NCBI GenBank assembly: GCA_934202525.1
Contig: CAKPYB010000039.1
Location: forward strand, 1-26,928
Reading direction: 5' to 3'
Origin: an uncultured Prevotella sp.
Lineage (GTDB): Bacteria > Bacteroidota > Bacteroidia > Bacteroidales > Bacteroidaceae
Length of the DNA: 26,928 bases
Shown: positions 25,572 through 26,928 of the stretch, piece by piece
Layout: every line of letters starts with the position of its first letter
Numbering within the stretch: the first letter of the stretch is position 1
Position numbers and translations under genes: made by a program
The notes under the pieces: model-generated
The model's database searches: none
What the model saw: only the letters and a program-made list of their open reading frames with translations
Told to the model about the DNA's origin: nothing

Positions 25572-25695
25572 AACCTTCTTCTACAGAAAGTGCACGACTC
25601 ACCACCTTCTCATTGTCATTGATGTCTGAGAAGTCCGAAATGAAGAGAATCTGCCCTTCACTTGTCTCGTATATACGGTTTGCAATCTCTGCCAT
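25537..25695 (-). CDS. Truncated DUF6088/AbiEi-like N-terminal fragment
   Basis: 52 aa from ATG 25695. The start MAEIANRIYETSEGQILFIS, followed by DFSDINDNEKVVSRALS, resembles the N-terminal helix-turn-helix of DUF6088 (AbiEi-like antitoxin) proteins, which are about 200 aa. After ALS the match stops and the frame ends 15 codons later inside the Abi_C ORF. The longer ORF up to 25806 is rejected because a promoter box lies at 25719-25726. AAAGGGA precedes the ATG. Most likely the remains of an antitoxin-like gene joined to other DNA by deletion. Confidence 0.6.
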   Translation of the reverse strand: MAEIANRIYETSEGQILFISDFSDINDNEKVVSRALSVEEGYEIIKSYSSKH

Positions 25696-25718
25696 ATCGT
25701 TCCCTTTCTTTGATGGTG

Positions 25719-25726
25719 CAAAAATA
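25719..25726 (-). promoter_or_regulatory. Promoter -7 box of the DUF6088-Abi_C-AlbA_2 unit
   Basis: The minus strand reads TATTTTTG, a TAnnTTTG match, 23 bp before ATG 25695. A -33 TTTG at the right distance is not seen. Confidence 0.6.
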
Positions 25727-25886
25727 CAAAAAAACAGCAATATGCGTAACATACCACTGAGCAAATTAACCTTTTTTATGTAGAAAACTTTGCAAATATT
25801 TTCCACAACCCTTTATTCTCTCGTGGCAGTCTATGATACTAACAACTCTTTAACTGCAGTCATTAGAAAGGCAATATAGAGATAAA

Positions 25887-25935
25887 AGACGATAAAAGCC
25901 ATATAGGAATTTCATAAGAAATTACCTATATGGCT
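25887..25935 (-). terminator. Terminator of the DUF2795 gene
   Basis: On the minus strand AGCCATATAGGTAATTTC pairs with GAAATTCCTATATGGCT (17 bp, one bulge) around loop TTAT, followed by TTTATCGTCTTTTA. It lies about 43 bp past the stop at 25978. Confidence 0.85.
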
Positions 25936-25977
25936 CATTTCCATTATCTTATACTGATAATCGTAATCGATGAACGA

Positions 25978-26199
25978 TTAGTACTCGTCATCATTCCACA
26001 AGAAGTCATCCTTTGAAGGATAATCAGGCCAGATGTCTTCGATGCTTTCGTAAACATCGCCTTCGTCTTCTATCTCCTGCAAATTCTCTAGAACTTCTAG
26101 AGGCGCACCAGAGCGAGTTGCATAGTCAATCAACTCTTCTTTTGTTGCAGGCCATGGTGCATCTTCAAGCTTTGAAGCCAATTCAAGTGTCCAATACAT
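25978..26199 (-). CDS. DUF2795 family small acidic protein
   Basis: 73 aa, start MYWTLELASKLEDAPWPATK, recognised as a DUF2795 protein. This small Bacteroidota family has LASKLEDAPWPATKEELIDYA and SGAPLEVLENLQ, followed by an acidic tail ending FLWNDDEY. No signal peptide or membrane segment; function unknown. It is a single-gene unit with a near-perfect promoter at 26235-26265 and its own terminator, so it is probably well expressed. A remnant sharing its last residues lies 2.3 kb away at 23671-23699. Confidence 0.85.
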   Translation of the reverse strand: MYWTLELASKLEDAPWPATKEELIDYATRSGAPLEVLENLQEIEDEGDVYESIEDIWPDYPSKDDFLWNDDEY

Positions 26200-26234
26200 A
26201 GCTGAATAATTTAACGTTTCTATTATTTTGGCTG

Positions 26235-26265
26235 CAAAAGTAATACTTTTATTTTAAATTCCAAA
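26235..26265 (-). promoter_or_regulatory. Promoter of the DUF2795 gene
   Basis: Minus-strand TTTG (complement of 26262-26265), 19-bp spacer, TACTTTTG (complement of 26235-26242): full consensus, about 36 bp before the ATG. Confidence 0.75.
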
Positions 26266-26292
26266 TATTTATGGAACAAATTTACGCACAAA

Positions 26293-26772
26293 TCAATAAT
26301 TTACATTAAAATTCTGCTTAAATTTGGTTTTATCGAAGAAAACTATACCACAATCAACCAAATCAAAGGTCAAAACGGTACAATTATCAGCTACGAGACG
26401 CAACCATACTTTTTTATATTCTGCATCGAGATTGATGTCTGTAACTACTAAAACCATATCATCAGACACATTCAAGAGAAACTGCTGGAAATCCTCTCTC
26501 TTTAGCAGGGAAGAAGCAGAGAGTTCTACTACATTAGGATAAACAGTTCTGATGCGGAAGAGAAGTCGTTTCTGTTTGGATTCATCCTGTGGATAGGAGG
26601 AGAAATCAGAATGAGACTGTCGATAATTTCTGAGAAATCCCTTTTCATTAACCACCTTGCGCAGGAAAGAATAGGCTGTAGGTGATTGTACTCCGAATCC
26701 TCGGGTACGAGGCATCCGTAGCATACGCTGTCCTAAATTGGTAAACTTCTTTTTTATTCTTTTCCTATTCAT
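26293..26772 (-). CDS. Short methyltransferase-like protein of unknown function
   Basis: 159 aa. RTRGFGVQSPTAYSFLRKVVNE near the N-terminus and the end TFDLVDCGIVFFDKTKFKQNFNVNY resemble the two ends of Bacteroidota class I SAM-dependent methyltransferases (HGYGVHSPFAY-type, about 240 aa). The middle is shortened: where the SAM-binding E/D-x-G-x-G loop is expected, only VYPNVVELSASSLL is found, without the glycines. It may be an inactive relative. A -7 box ends only 4 bp before this ATG, so the transcript would be leaderless or the true start could be the Met at residue 17 or 20. Confidence 0.6.
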   Translation of the reverse strand: MNRKRIKKKFTNLGQRMLRMPRTRGFGVQSPTAYSFLRKVVNEKGFLRNYRQSHSDFSSYPQDESKQKRLLFRIRTVYPNVVELSASSLLKREDFQQFLLNVSDDMVLVVTDINLDAEYKKVWLRLVADNCTVLTFDLVDCGIVFFDKTKFKQNFNVNY

Positions 26773-26776
26773 GCTG

Positions 26777-26784
26777 CAAAGATA
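26777..26784 (-). promoter_or_regulatory. -7 box abutting the methyltransferase-like ORF
   Basis: The minus strand reads TATCTTTG, followed by CAGC and then ATG. A weak TCTG lies about 19 bp upstream. Confidence 0.5.
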
Positions 26785-26820
26785 ATAAAAATCTGCGAAA
26801 TTCCAGACCGAACAGGTCTA

Positions 26821-26850
26821 AAATCTGTGAGCATCTGTGAAATCTGTGGG
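26821..26850. repeat. Three short ATCTGTG repeats
   Basis: ATCTGTG occurs three times in 26 bp between the rRNA terminator and the methyltransferase-like ORF. AGACC-gaaca-GGTCT beside it (26804-26818) can form a small hairpin. Confidence 0.6.
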
Positions 26851-26890
26851 AAAAACAAAAAAGCCTCAGAAATCTTTCGAAATCTGAGGC
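26851..26890 (-). terminator. Terminator after the rRNA operon
   Basis: On the minus strand GCCTCAGA and TCTGAGGC pair (8 bp) around a 12-nt loop, followed by TTTTTTGTTTTT. It lies 14 bp beyond the 5S rRNA end. Confidence 0.88.
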
Positions 26891-26904
26891 TCTTGATAAA
26901 AGGA

Positions 26905-26928
26905 GGCGGCTACCTACTCTCCCGCATT
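26905..26928 (-). rRNA. rrf: 5S ribosomal RNA, 3' end only
   Basis: The minus strand begins AATGCGGGAGAGTAGGTAGC and continues CGCC, the conserved 3' end of bacterial 5S rRNA. The 5' part lies outside the window. The exact 3' end may differ by one or two bases. Confidence 0.88.

Noticed and set aside
25696..25806. 37-aa N-terminal extension of the DUF6088 fragment with a hydrophobic stretch
   Set aside because: A TATTTTTG promoter box at 25719-25726 lies inside it, and the family similarity begins only at the Met at 25695.
25832..25864. Short minus-strand frame reading MTAVKELLVS and a stop
   Set aside because: Only ten codons; it could be the end of a lost gene, but nothing else supports it.

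Overview
The window looks like a chromosomal segment from a member of the Bacteroidota, most likely Prevotella or Segatella (copri-like). Three things suggest this. Many genes are preceded by the Bacteroidota-type -7 box TAnnTTTG, several with a TTTG/TTG box 19-20 bp upstream. Most starts lack a Shine-Dalgarno sequence. The gene content is typical: a gldKLMN/porP type IX secretion cluster, DUF3737, DUF2795, a PgpH-type 7TM-HD protein, and the order rpsU-xer-hpf-tRNA. Species assignment is inference; no 16S is present.

Left part (1-3575, all minus strand): aminopeptidase P, then rpsU, a Xer-type recombinase, hpf and the 5' part of tRNA-Thr(UGU). The tRNA has its own consensus promoter and in relatives leads into the tuf/secE/nusG/rplK region. 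Middle left (3810-7965, plus strand): a highly expressed-looking malate dehydrogenase, a DUF3737 beta-helix protein, then a 295-bp intergenic region with two tandem palindromic arrays (4 x 21 bp inside a 100-bp palindrome, and 4 x 22 bp), then a MalY/PatB-type C-S lyase and a nitroreductase. A 28-bp perfect inverted repeat separates these from the convergent waaA and gltX (minus strand).

Centre (11054-17319): a 7TM-HD phosphohydrolase and a FadL/OmpP1 porin (plus strand), each followed by a clear hairpin terminator, facing convergent priA (minus strand). From 23598 down to 17491 on the minus strand lies a type IX secretion operon: porP/sprF, gldK, gldL, gldM, gldN and a small outer-membrane beta-barrel gene. 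GldM is unusually short (361 aa) and appears to lack its membrane-proximal D1 domain.

Right part (23599-26928): accessory DNA. A minus-strand operon starts at a TATTTTTG promoter and contains a truncated DUF6088 (AbiEi-like) ORF, a lone Abi_C domain and an AlbA_2/HATPase/HTH protein; it looks like a decayed or minimal defence module. Around it are a DUF2795 gene, a second 3'-end copy of a related gene with its own terminator, a short methyltransferase-like protein whose promoter abuts its ATG, and finally a terminator plus the 3' end of a 5S rRNA, so an rRNA operon lies just outside the window.
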